A stretch of 42,670 nt of DNA, taken from NCBI GenBank assembly GCA_902826715.1, contig CADEFX010000009.1:1-42670 (forward strand), in the 5' to 3' direction. The position numbers and the translations under genes are program-made. The notes beneath the pieces were generated by a model. The model searched no databases and was not told the DNA's origin. It saw nothing but the letters and a program-made list of their open reading frames with translations. Within the stretch, counting starts at the first letter, position 1. Every line of letters starts with the position of its first letter. This document shows, piece by piece, positions 1-7,085 of the stretch. This DNA comes from an uncultured Hyphomicrobiales bacterium (GTDB taxonomy: Bacteria; Pseudomonadota; Alphaproteobacteria; Rhizobiales; Hyphomicrobiaceae).

Positions 1-559
1 GGTGGGCGGGGGCTTCGCGGGCCCTCTCATCGGGGTCTTGCGTATCGCTTAGCACGAAGATGTCGAAGCTGGCCTCGGCACCGGCCTCGCCAATGTCGCG
101 GACCATCGTGTCGATGGTCGCTGCGACGCCAAGGGGATCTTCGCGGTAGACCGGAAAAAGGAGCGCGGTCCGCGCTTGCAGAGGCACGCCCGCCGCCGGC
201 AACTCCAGGGAGTCGATGCCGCGTCCTGACAAAAGGCATACGTAGCCGATGAGGGCCGTGACCGATCCGACTGCCACCCAGGCGAAACACAGCGTGCTCA
301 AGGCGAGAAAGGCAAGCTGCAAGTATGTCGGCGTTTCGACGGACAACACGCGGTACAGCGTCCACCCGAAGGCCGTGACGGCGGCCAGCCACATGACGAG
401 CAGCGCCAAGCGTGCGATCTGCTGGGTCCGTCCGCGCGTGGATGCGACCGCCGGGGGATATTGCCAAAGCGCCTGCTCCGGCATGTCGCGGCCGTGCCGC
501 TCGGGCACCATGGCGTCCGCGGATGCCGGGTCGCGGGAAGCCGTCAGCCTTTTGTCCAT
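1..559 (-). CDS. opgH: OpgH, glucan biosynthesis glucosyltransferase (N-terminal part only)
   Basis: This is the inner-membrane glucosyltransferase that builds the linear beta-1,2 backbone of osmoregulated periplasmic glucans from UDP-glucose. The gene enters from the left edge, so only about 186 N-terminal residues are present. Two hydrophobic segments (about residues 50-70 and 80-110) precede the start of a family 2 glycosyltransferase domain, with LFPVYREDP at about 134-142 and VLSDTQDPDE at about 169-178, both typical of OpgH. The ATG at 559 overlaps the end of opgG by 16 bp, so the two are probably cotranslated. The cytoplasmic N-terminus before the first membrane span is short compared with my recollection of the E. 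coli protein. The catalytic aspartates further on and the C-terminal membrane spans lie outside the window. Confidence 0.87.
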   Translation of the reverse strand, partial: MDKRLTASRDPASADAMVPERHGRDMPEQALWQYPPAVASTRGRTQQIARLALLVMWLAAVTAFGWTLYRVLSVETPTYLQLAFLALSTLCFAWVAVGSVTALIGYVCLLSGRGIDSLELPAAGVPLQARTALLFPVYREDPLGVAATIDTMVRDIGEAGAEASFDIFVLSDTQDPDERAREAPAH

Positions 560-2073
560 CGATGCAACCAGGTCTCGGAGACGGGCTTGTCGTTGACCTG
601 CAGGACCATCCGGAATTCGCTCGCGGTGGCGCCTTTCGGATCGAAGCTGAAGGAAACGCGCAACCCATCGATATGCGGATTCGCCTGCACGACGGGCGGG
701 CTGACGCTGCCGGCGCTGACCTCGAGCTTGGCTTGCGGCAGATCGGAGAGCGCTGCCGGCGAAAGCCCCTTGAAATCGACCGCGTACTGGAGTGCGCCAG
801 TGGAGCGCTGCGGGCCGTTAACGAGCCCAGACCGGGTGGCGTGGACGAATGCGCCCGGCCACCGGCGCGGTGCATCGTTGGGCCAAGTCAGCCGGTAGTT
901 GAAGTTGTGCGCGTGAGCTGCCTTCAGCGGCGCGCTGGGCTTCCAATACGCGACGATGTTGTCGTGAATTTCCTCCTCGGAAGGAATCTCAAACAGCTCG
1001 ACGGCACCCGCGCCCCATGCCTGCGAAGGCTCGACCCAAGCGCTGGGTCTCTTCTCGTAGCCTGCCTCCAGATCCTGGAACTCCGAGAAGGAGCGCGCGC
1101 GCTGGATCAGGCCGTAGCCGCGTGGATTGTTGTCGAGGAAACTGCTGGTCTGCAGCCGTTTCGGGTTGGTGAGAGGGCGCCAAAGATTTTCGCCCCAGCC
1201 GTTGACCACCGCCAGTCCGTCGGAGTCGTGGACGGCCGGGCGAAAATCGCTGATGCGCCGCCTCTCGATATCCGAGAAGAGAAACATGCTCGTGAGAGGG
1301 GCAATGCCGACATTGCCCAGATCCTTGCGTGGAATGAGGGTCGCCTCAACCTCGGTGATCGTGGGAGACCCGGGCGTCACGCGGAACAGATAGGCGCCGG
1401 TGACGGATGGGCTGTCCAGGAGGGCGTGGATGGTGACGGTGGTGGCGCCGGGAGCCGGCGTTTCGATCCAAAACCGGCGAAAGGCCGGAAATTCCTCGCC
1501 TTCGGCGCTACCGATATTCACCGCAAGGCCGCGGGCGGACAGGCCGTAGACTTGATTGCGCGATAACGCCCGGAAGTAGCTCGCACCCTGGAAGACGATG
1601 ATCTCATCGAACACGTCGGGCCTGTTCATCGGGCTGGTGACGCGGAAGCCGGAGAAGCCCAGACGATCCTCCTGCGCGAGCTTGCCGGTCAATGGGCCCA
1701 GATCGAAGTAGGAATAGTCCGGTGCCAGCAAGCGCGCGGCACCGCCTTGGACGAGATTGATCTCGACAGGCGTCTTGAAGAGCCAGCCGCTGGGCAGCAC
1801 CTGCAGCTCGAAGTTGGAGCCTTCGCCGCGCCAGATGGTGCGCTCCTTGCGAAATCGGATTTGGCGGAATTGATCGTAGTCGAGGTTTTCCGCGCCCTTG
1901 GGCAAAGTTTCCGGCGGCGGGACGTAGGCCTTGGTCGCCAGACTCTTCGCCATGTCCTCCACGAAGGCCTTGGAGAATTGCGTTTCCTGAGCATCAGCCG
2001 GCGCAGCCAGTAAGGTCGCCGCAAAAACAGCGATGCCACATCCCAGACATCGACGAAGTCCCAATCGAGCCAT
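544..2073 (-). CDS. opgG: OpgG, periplasmic glucan biosynthesis protein
   Basis: OpgG is a periplasmic protein needed for osmoregulated periplasmic glucan synthesis, probably acting on the nascent glucan made by OpgH. The ATG at 2073 gives 509 residues, close to the family's usual size, and starts with a clear Sec signal peptide (arginine-rich start, hydrophobic core, likely cut after ADA at about residue 28). An upstream in-frame ATG at 2187 would bury the signal peptide behind 38 extra residues, so I rejected it. Family landmarks include an early KAYVPPPETLP stretch, YDQFRQIRF and FELQVLPSGWLF, followed by a long beta-sandwich-like body. It overlaps opgH by 16 bp and is the first gene of the minus-strand pair. 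Confidence 0.88.
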   Translation of the reverse strand: MARLGLRRCLGCGIAVFAATLLAAPADAQETQFSKAFVEDMAKSLATKAYVPPPETLPKGAENLDYDQFRQIRFRKERTIWRGEGSNFELQVLPSGWLFKTPVEINLVQGGAARLLAPDYSYFDLGPLTGKLAQEDRLGFSGFRVTSPMNRPDVFDEIIVFQGASYFRALSRNQVYGLSARGLAVNIGSAEGEEFPAFRRFWIETPAPGATTVTIHALLDSPSVTGAYLFRVTPGSPTITEVEATLIPRKDLGNVGIAPLTSMFLFSDIERRRISDFRPAVHDSDGLAVVNGWGENLWRPLTNPKRLQTSSFLDNNPRGYGLIQRARSFSEFQDLEAGYEKRPSAWVEPSQAWGAGAVELFEIPSEEEIHDNIVAYWKPSAPLKAAHAHNFNYRLTWPNDAPRRWPGAFVHATRSGLVNGPQRSTGALQYAVDFKGLSPAALSDLPQAKLEVSAGSVSPPVVQANPHIDGLRVSFSFDPKGATASEFRMVLQVNDKPVSETWLHRWTKG

Positions 2074-2133
2074 GGCGCCCTGATGACATTTCCAAGACCC
2101 TACCCGAATGAGCAAGGCCAGCGAGAGGTGCAA

Positions 2134-2158
2134 GAACCACTTGCAGTCAAGGTGGTTC
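2134..2158. repeat. 7-bp perfect inverted repeat upstream of opgG
   Basis: GAACCAC (2134-2140) and GTGGTTC (2152-2158) form a perfect dyad with an 11-bp spacer, about 60-85 bp upstream of the opgG start. On the minus strand the spacer contains TTGACT, which resembles a -35 box, but no good -10 follows at normal spacing. It could be an operator; the sequence alone does not prove it. Confidence 0.35.
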
Positions 2159-2245
2159 CCTAGCCGAAGGGTGCCGAAGCGACGCATGGCAAAAAACGCA
2201 GTTACGGCGCGTGCCCATGAGTTCAGTTCGAGCGGCGTGCTGAGG

Positions 2246-2316
2246 GTCCGATTTGGGTCATAACCAGACCTGACACCACTGCCTACTCATGTCCGCTTTG
2301 GCACTGAGACCTGACA
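2246..2316. repeat. Two imperfect direct repeats built from two conserved boxes
   Basis: Unit 1 (2246-2275) and unit 2 (2291-2316) each begin with GTCCGmTTTGG and end with AGACCTGACA. The middles differ and the second unit is 4 bp shorter. This looks like a decayed duplicated intergenic repeat or the remnant of a mobile element. I have an unverified recollection of similar GTCCGCTTTGG words in Bradyrhizobium-group intergenic DNA. Confidence 0.5.
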
Positions 2317-2444
2317 TTGTCGAACGCCAAGACCACACCGGGGTCCGCGGCAAGATCGCGGCATGCCTAAGGGCTCCCTAAGGTGACGGGGCAATTCGCG
2401 GCGCTGCGATTACAGCATTTACCCGACCGACCAGACCGCTCTCT

Positions 2445-2661
2445 TGTCTCAGCGTTAGCGTATCGCTCCGTCCCCCACATTGTTGGTGTTCGCTGTCAAG
2501 CGCCGGTCAGTTTCAATATCGCGCGCAATCTTCAGAGAAGGCGCGTCTCGTAAGGGGATACCTCATCGGGTCATCCGGCTCAGACAGCAATTGTGTCTCA
2601 ACAGGGCCGTCCGTTGACTTTCGAGACACCGCGGGAATATGGTCTAGATCCAAACGAGACA
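2445..2661. promoter_or_regulatory. Candidate recombinase-binding (res-like) region
   Basis: Four copies of a short word lie just upstream of the serine recombinase: TGTCTCA at 2445-2451 and 2594-2600, and its complement-type GAGACA at 2623-2628 and 2656-2661. The middle pair extends to a perfect dyad, GTGTCTC (2593-2599) and GAGACAC (2623-2629). Serine resolvases often bind several inverted subsites directly in front of their own gene, so this is a plausible res region. The words are short and chance is not excluded. Confidence 0.3.
2614..2643 (+). promoter_or_regulatory. Candidate sigma-70-like promoter of the recombinase gene
   Basis: TTGACT (2614-2619) is followed after 18 bp by TATGGT (2638-2643), ending about 30 bp before the recombinase ATG at 2674. 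The strong purine-rich Shine-Dalgarno at 2661-2670 lies downstream of the expected transcript start. The -10 is only a partial match. Confidence 0.35.
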
Positions 2662-2673
2662 GGGGAGGGGACC

Positions 2674-3219
2674 ATGCCTGCAGTGTATGGCTACGCTCGG
2701 GTGAGTAGCACCGACCGGGAACTCAATGCTCAGCGCGCCGCACTGAGAGCAGCTGGCTGTACCGTCATCAGAGCTGAGAAGACGTCCGGCACAATTCGCA
2801 AGGGCCGATCGGAGCTGGAAACACTGCTCGACTTTCTAAAACGAGGCGACACCCTGGTGGTGACGCGCATCGACCGCCTCGCCCGCAGCATGAGGGATCT
2901 TCAGAACATTGTGCATGAGCTCCGCGAGAAGGGAGTATACCTGAAGGCCACGGAGCAGCCGATCGACACCTCGACGGCGGCTGGCAAGGCGTTTCTCGAC
3001 ATGCTCGGCGTCTTTGCTGATTTCGAGACGAACCTGCGGCGTGAAAGGCAGCTTGAGGGGATCGCGGCGGCAAAGGCGAAGGGCGTGTATAAGGGGCGGC
3101 CGAAAAGCATCGATGTAAGCCAAGTTAAGAGCCTTCTCGAAGGTGGCTTCGGTCCGACGGCCATTGCAAAGCGGCTCGGTATAGGCCGGGCTTCTGTGTA
3201 TCGCCTCGCTCCGCGTTAG
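2674..3219 (+). CDS. Serine recombinase (resolvase/DNA invertase, Pin-like)
   Basis: This is a site-specific recombinase of the small resolvase/invertase family, 181 residues, the usual size. The ATG at 2674 is preceded by a very strong Shine-Dalgarno (AGGGGAGGGG, 2661-2670). A longer in-frame reading from 2593 lacks such support. Catalytic features are intact: GYARVSS with nucleophile Ser11 and Arg9, and RIDRLARS with Arg65 and Arg68. FADFETNLRRERQ at about 114-126 leads into the long helix. The C-terminus (about 150-180) is a helix-turn-helix ending in AIAKRLGIGRASVYR. It stands alone, with no transposase, invertible segment or phage tail gene nearby. It is probably a relic or stand-alone resolvase of a former mobile element. 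Confidence 0.85.
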   Translation: MPAVYGYARVSSTDRELNAQRAALRAAGCTVIRAEKTSGTIRKGRSELETLLDFLKRGDTLVVTRIDRLARSMRDLQNIVHELREKGVYLKATEQPIDTSTAAGKAFLDMLGVFADFETNLRRERQLEGIAAAKAKGVYKGRPKSIDVSQVKSLLEGGFGPTAIAKRLGIGRASVYRLAPR

Positions 3220-3235
3220 TGGGATTCTTTGAGGC

Positions 3236-4615
3236 GTGCAAGTAAACCAGCATGCAGCACAAGCCGTGAAGCGATTGCCGGACAGCTTCCGCTTTGTGGC
3301 AGGAACTACTTTCGGCCTGCTCGCTGTCGGCTTCCTAATGCTGTTGCTGATCGTTGGGGCAACAATCTGGCTCGGGGAACGCGCGCAATCTCTTCTCGAT
3401 GAGGTAGTCCAAGCACGCAACACACGCACGTCGGCCGTCGAATTGCGCAATGCAGTCCTCGGCGCCGAGTCGAGCCAGCGGGGCTATCTCGCGACGTCGA
3501 ATGAGATCTATCTCGCGCCTTACGGTACGGCCAAAGCCTTGGCGGAGCGTGAGCTTTTCAGCCTCGATGCGCAGATCTCGCAGCAGAGGACCTTAGAGCC
3601 CCTAGTGCGGAGGCTGAAAGCCGTTGTTGCCGACAAGATCATTGAGATGGACCGAACCATCGCCTTGAAGAACGATCAGCGGGCCGACGATGCCCTTGCA
3701 ATCCTGCGAACCAACCGCGGCAAAGCCCTAACGGATGAAGCCAACCTCCTGTTGGCAGGAGTCATCCGTACGGCCGACGAACGATTGACGAGGGGGGCGA
3801 TCGAGCAGCAGGCCAACGCGGCATGGCTTCGTTGGATCTCCATTCTTGGAGCTGGCGTCATCATTTCGGTCGTTGCCGTTGTCGTCTTCATGGTGAGCCG
3901 ACATACCCGCGAAATTGCCCGCACGCGGGATGAGGTCCACCAGCTTAATGCCAGTCTTGAAGAGCGCGTAGAGAGCCGGACTGCCGCTTTGGCGCGCGCC
4001 CGTGATCGGGCGGAATTGCTGTTGGCCGAGGTCAACCATCGGGTGGCCAACAGCCTGTCACTCGTGGCGTCAATGGTCCGAATGCAGTCCAACATCGTCG
4101 GAGATGCGGCCGCCAAAAGCGCGCTGTCCGAAACGGAGGCGCGCATCTTCGCCATCGCTTTTCTGCACAAGCGCCTGTATTCCTCGAATGAGGTCGGTCT
4201 CGTGTCCTTGGATGAATATCTGTCGGGCCTCCTGAAGCATCTCGAGACGGCAATGCGTGATCAAGGGCATGGCGGCAGCCTGCGCTACGACCTGGATCCG
4301 CTGCGTCTTGAAACCGACAAGACAGTCAACTTAGGGGTCATCGTTACTGAGCTCGTCACGAACGCCTTCAAGTACGCCTACCCTTCCACACGAGGCGAGG
4401 TACGGGTTTCCTTGAAGCGTTTGCCGGAGCATCAGGTTGAACTGTTGGTCGAGGACGACGGTGTCGGCCGCCAAGACGGCGCTCCAGCCAAAGGCACAGG
4501 GCTTGGATCCCGGATCGTCAATGCCATGGCGTCGGCAATGAATGCCGAGATCCAATATCTGAGCCGCCTGCCGGGCACCTCAGCCCGCCTCATCTTTTCC
4601 TTGAAGCCGGCATGA
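3236..4615 (+). CDS. Membrane sensor histidine kinase, CHASE3 plus HisKA_2 type
   Basis: This two-component kinase has an extracytoplasmic sensor loop. Residues 21-46 form TM1, about 47-195 resemble a CHASE3 helical sensor (GAESSQRGYLAT signature near 77-88), and about 198-221 form TM2. A linker coiled coil follows, then an H-box of the HisKA_2/HWE kind (LLLAEVNHRVANSL, His268), an N-box (TELVTNAFKYAYP, Asn376) and EDDGVG and GTGLGSRIV near 406-428. Kinases of this class often feed the alphaproteobacterial general stress response. The start is uncertain: GTG at 3236 gives 459 residues with a weak ribosome site. The stop overlaps the ATG of the following periplasmic binding protein (ATGA), suggesting coupled translation. 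No response regulator lies nearby. Confidence 0.82.
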   Translation: MQVNQHAAQAVKRLPDSFRFVAGTTFGLLAVGFLMLLLIVGATIWLGERAQSLLDEVVQARNTRTSAVELRNAVLGAESSQRGYLATSNEIYLAPYGTAKALAERELFSLDAQISQQRTLEPLVRRLKAVVADKIIEMDRTIALKNDQRADDALAILRTNRGKALTDEANLLLAGVIRTADERLTRGAIEQQANAAWLRWISILGAGVIISVVAVVVFMVSRHTREIARTRDEVHQLNASLEERVESRTAALARARDRAELLLAEVNHRVANSLSLVASMVRMQSNIVGDAAAKSALSETEARIFAIAFLHKRLYSSNEVGLVSLDEYLSGLLKHLETAMRDQGHGGSLRYDLDPLRLETDKTVNLGVIVTELVTNAFKYAYPSTRGEVRVSLKRLPEHQVELLVEDDGVGRQDGAPAKGTGLGSRIVNAMASAMNAEIQYLSRLPGTSARLIFSLKPA

Positions 4616-5787
4616 GGATGGGAGCGCACAGTGCGTTCACAAAGGGCTTGATGACACGCAGGGTCGCGTATGCCGCTGGCGTTGTGGCATTGATATTCGG
4701 CGTTGTCAGCTTGCCCGATCGACTGCGCGCGCAGCAGGGGCCAGGAATAACCTCGCCGACCAAATTCGCGGCATTCCACCCCGACATGGCGCCTTGTAAC
4801 GCACCGTCCGGCCTGCAGCGTCGCCTTATCTTTGCGCAGGATAATGAACGACAGTTCATGCAAGGTGCGGCGCGGGGTCTGGCTGCGGCAGCCCGCGATC
4901 GAAATGTGGAATTCAGCATCGCGCTGGCCGACAACGACGCGACAGCGATGATGCATGGCATTGAACGAGCATTCGCGGAGGACGTCGGCGCCGTTGTGAT
5001 CGCGCCGGTCAACACGTTCTTGGTTGCTCCAGGCCTGCAAAAGCTCATTGGCAAAGGAGCATATGTCGGCAGCATCGTTCCGCCGCCTGCCACGAGCATT
5101 CTCAATGCACCACAATATTTGACAGGAAAGGTCCTGGCTGACGCGGCTGTGGCCTACATACGGCACTCACTGGGCGGCAAGGCCAAGGTTGCGCTCCTGA
5201 CCCATGACAGTCTCCAGTTTTTGGCACCGCGCTTCACGGCCATGCGCGATGTTCTCCGAAGCTTGCCACAGGCCGATATCGTCGCTGACATCTCCCCTCT
5301 CACGGTCGACAAAAACGGCGGCGCGGCAACCATGCGGACCATCCTCTTGGCACATGACAGCATCGACATTGTGCTAGGAGCGGACACGGTGGTTCTGGGC
5401 GCGCTTGCCGCACTGCGGGAAGCTGGCAAGGCTCGCGCCGATCAATTCCTGGGCGGCATTGACGGCGAGCCGGAGGCCGTGGCCGAAATCAAGAAGGGCG
5501 GACCATATAAAGCGAGCGTGAGCTTAGCTTCGCCAATCTTTGGATACGCAATGGGCCAGCACGCGGCCGACTGGCTCGAGGGCAAGCACGTGCCGCAAGG
5601 CATGGACATACTTCCAAAAGCACTCACTTCTGCAAACCTGGCTCAGTACGAGGCCGATATTGCCGACCCTAGCTCCGTCTATGCAAATCCCACCCGGCGA
5701 TCGGCCTATCTGCAAATGTATGGCAACATCTGCTACGATACGCGCGACCGGTACGTGAACTTTCCGTGGTCATCTGAGCGAAACTAG
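4612..5787 (+). CDS. Periplasmic sugar-type substrate-binding protein (Peripla_BP_4-like)
   Basis: This is a secreted binding protein of the ribose/LacI-like periplasmic fold, 391 residues from the ATG that overlaps the kinase stop. Internal ATGs at 4618 and 4654 are possible, the latter leaving a tighter signal peptide. The hydrophobic segment VAYAAGVVALIFGVVSL followed by RLRAQ reads as a Sec signal. The mature part shows the usual order: a first strand with RRLIFAQDNERQFMQG, ALADNDATAMMHGIERAFAEDVGAVVIAPVN, then LGADTVVLGALAALREAGKA and FLGGIDGEPEAVAEIKKGG. No permease or ATPase gene accompanies it. Its coupling to the CHASE3 kinase suggests that it presents a ligand to the kinase rather than to an importer; this is inference. 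Confidence 0.75.
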   Translation: MRMGAHSAFTKGLMTRRVAYAAGVVALIFGVVSLPDRLRAQQGPGITSPTKFAAFHPDMAPCNAPSGLQRRLIFAQDNERQFMQGAARGLAAAARDRNVEFSIALADNDATAMMHGIERAFAEDVGAVVIAPVNTFLVAPGLQKLIGKGAYVGSIVPPPATSILNAPQYLTGKVLADAAVAYIRHSLGGKAKVALLTHDSLQFLAPRFTAMRDVLRSLPQADIVADISPLTVDKNGGAATMRTILLAHDSIDIVLGADTVVLGALAALREAGKARADQFLGGIDGEPEAVAEIKKGGPYKASVSLASPIFGYAMGQHAADWLEGKHVPQGMDILPKALTSANLAQYEADIADPSSVYANPTRRSAYLQMYGNICYDTRDRYVNFPWSSERN

Positions 5788-5957
5788 GCCGACGCCGCGC
5801 TCCGGCACTCGTGCTCCAACTACCCACTTAGCGCTACGTCGGCAGCAACCATCGCGGCAACGGGGTGTTCCGCGGCTTCGCAGAGGCCTGCGGCACCTCG
5901 TCTGCTCGCTGATGCACACGCGATCTGATGCCCAGCACAGGGCGCCGGCGCCGCGCC

Positions 5958-7049
5958 TCAGCCCGTGAGGACTTCCCTGGGCGCCAGGTCCGGGAGATTG
6001 TCCGGATAGTGGATATGACCCCGAGGCAACGGAACCGGCGGTCCTCCCCCTAGTACGCCTTTCATGTGATCCACGAGCTTCTGGCAGAAGATGGGATCAG
6101 CCGCCGGCGACGCGAAGACCTTCTCGTCCGAGCCACCGATGACAACGGCGTCGGCGCGCGGGAACATGTAGCCCTTCTTACTGTAGAGATATTGCAAGCG
6201 GGGCTGAGCCGGGAGCAGAGCCAGCTGCCCCTTGCGCCCCTGCATGTCCCAGTCGTTAAAGATGTTCTTGGCGCCCATGCCCGTGCAATTGACGATGATG
6301 TTCTCCTGCAACTGCAGCACGTCGGTCAAACGGGCGAAGGATCGTATGACGACCGGCACACCAGCGCCGGCCAGATCGTCGTTCAGACGCTTGAGGAATG
6401 TCGGCGGCTCGATCAGCAAGGTTTGATATTCGAAACCTCTGACCGCGTGGTGCTCGAACGGCAGCCGTGAAAGCTCCCGCCTAGCTATCAAGCCGGGACA
6501 GACGCGCCGCACGAGCTCCAGTGCCTCGGCCGGCGCGGTGGTGTAGTTTGGCCGTTCGGACACACCAAAGCCGTTGCCGATGCTCGCTTTGAATGCGGCG
6601 TGGGAGATCTCCAAAACCTCCTTGAGTTGACCTCTGTCGGCGTAGTTGACGATTGACGGAGCCCACTGACCACCGGCCACGGCGGACGTCGTGCACGTCC
6701 ACGGGTGCTCCGTGTAGATTGTGATCGGCAGACCCATCCCGCGCAGCAGGGTTGCGGCGGTCAGTCCCATCACGCCGGACCCCAGCACGGCGACAGCGTT
6801 TGGCCCGGATGGAGACAGGTTGTCCCTGACCAGGCCGCGCACCTTGCTGGCGCAACCCCAGCTCAAGCTGATGCCGGCGCCGCCGTGCCCGTAGTTGTGA
6901 ACGATGACTTTGCCGGCAGGGCCCGCGGGTCGCTCGACATCGAGGCGGAAGCCGCTTGTGCGAAAGGGGCGAACCCCGGCAATGCAACGCAACGGAGGCG
7001 TGAAGGTAAAGCTCGGTGTCGGTAGAAATGCACCTGCAGTGATGGCCAT
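5958..7049 (-). CDS. D-amino-acid-oxidase-like FAD oxidoreductase with circularly permuted domain order
   Basis: This is a flavoprotein of the DAO family (oxidation of D-amino acids or related amines), 363 residues. The start is fixed by GGAGGG a few bases before the ATG. The order of motifs is unusual. The block normally at the C-terminus of D-amino-acid oxidases comes first (GVRPFRTSGFRLDVE at 25-39, then VHNYGHGGAGISLSWGCA at 50-67). The normal N-terminal FAD dinucleotide fold comes second (VAVLGSGVMGLTAATLL at 86-102), followed by the VNCTG motif at 253-257 and GGSDEK at 305-310. The protein ends soon after, where the C-terminal block would normally stand. No signal peptide is seen. It lies 36 bp downstream of a secreted M23 endopeptidase gene and is probably cotranscribed with it. 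Confidence 0.82.
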   Translation of the reverse strand: MAITAGAFLPTPSFTFTPPLRCIAGVRPFRTSGFRLDVERPAGPAGKVIVHNYGHGGAGISLSWGCASKVRGLVRDNLSPSGPNAVAVLGSGVMGLTAATLLRGMGLPITIYTEHPWTCTTSAVAGGQWAPSIVNYADRGQLKEVLEISHAAFKASIGNGFGVSERPNYTTAPAEALELVRRVCPGLIARRELSRLPFEHHAVRGFEYQTLLIEPPTFLKRLNDDLAGAGVPVVIRSFARLTDVLQLQENIIVNCTGMGAKNIFNDWDMQGRKGQLALLPAQPRLQYLYSKKGYMFPRADAVVIGGSDEKVFASPAADPIFCQKLVDHMKGVLGGGPPVPLPRGHIHYPDNLPDLAPREVLTG

Positions 7050-7085
7050 CTCAATCCCTCCCTGGGAAGCAGAAGCCCGTTCCGC

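Larger units (their letters stand above)
2074..2673. other. 600-bp stretch without a confident gene
   Basis: This interval separates the divergent opgG and recombinase genes. I see no convincing coding sequence. It holds an inverted repeat just upstream of opgG, a pair of imperfect direct repeats at 2246-2316, scattered TGTCTC/GAGACA words near the recombinase, and a candidate recombinase promoter. These are listed separately. Confidence 0.6.

Noticed and set aside
27..875. A 282-residue minus-strand frame across the opgG-opgH junction
   Set aside because: It is Arg/Ser/Pro-rich and out of frame with both genes; translating from 559 gives a clear OpgH N-terminus.
5941..5952. Perfect 12-bp palindrome GGCGCCGGCGCC next to the end of the DAO-like gene
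   Set aside because: It is low-complexity GC-rich sequence with no loop or T-run, so it supports neither a terminator nor a specific site.
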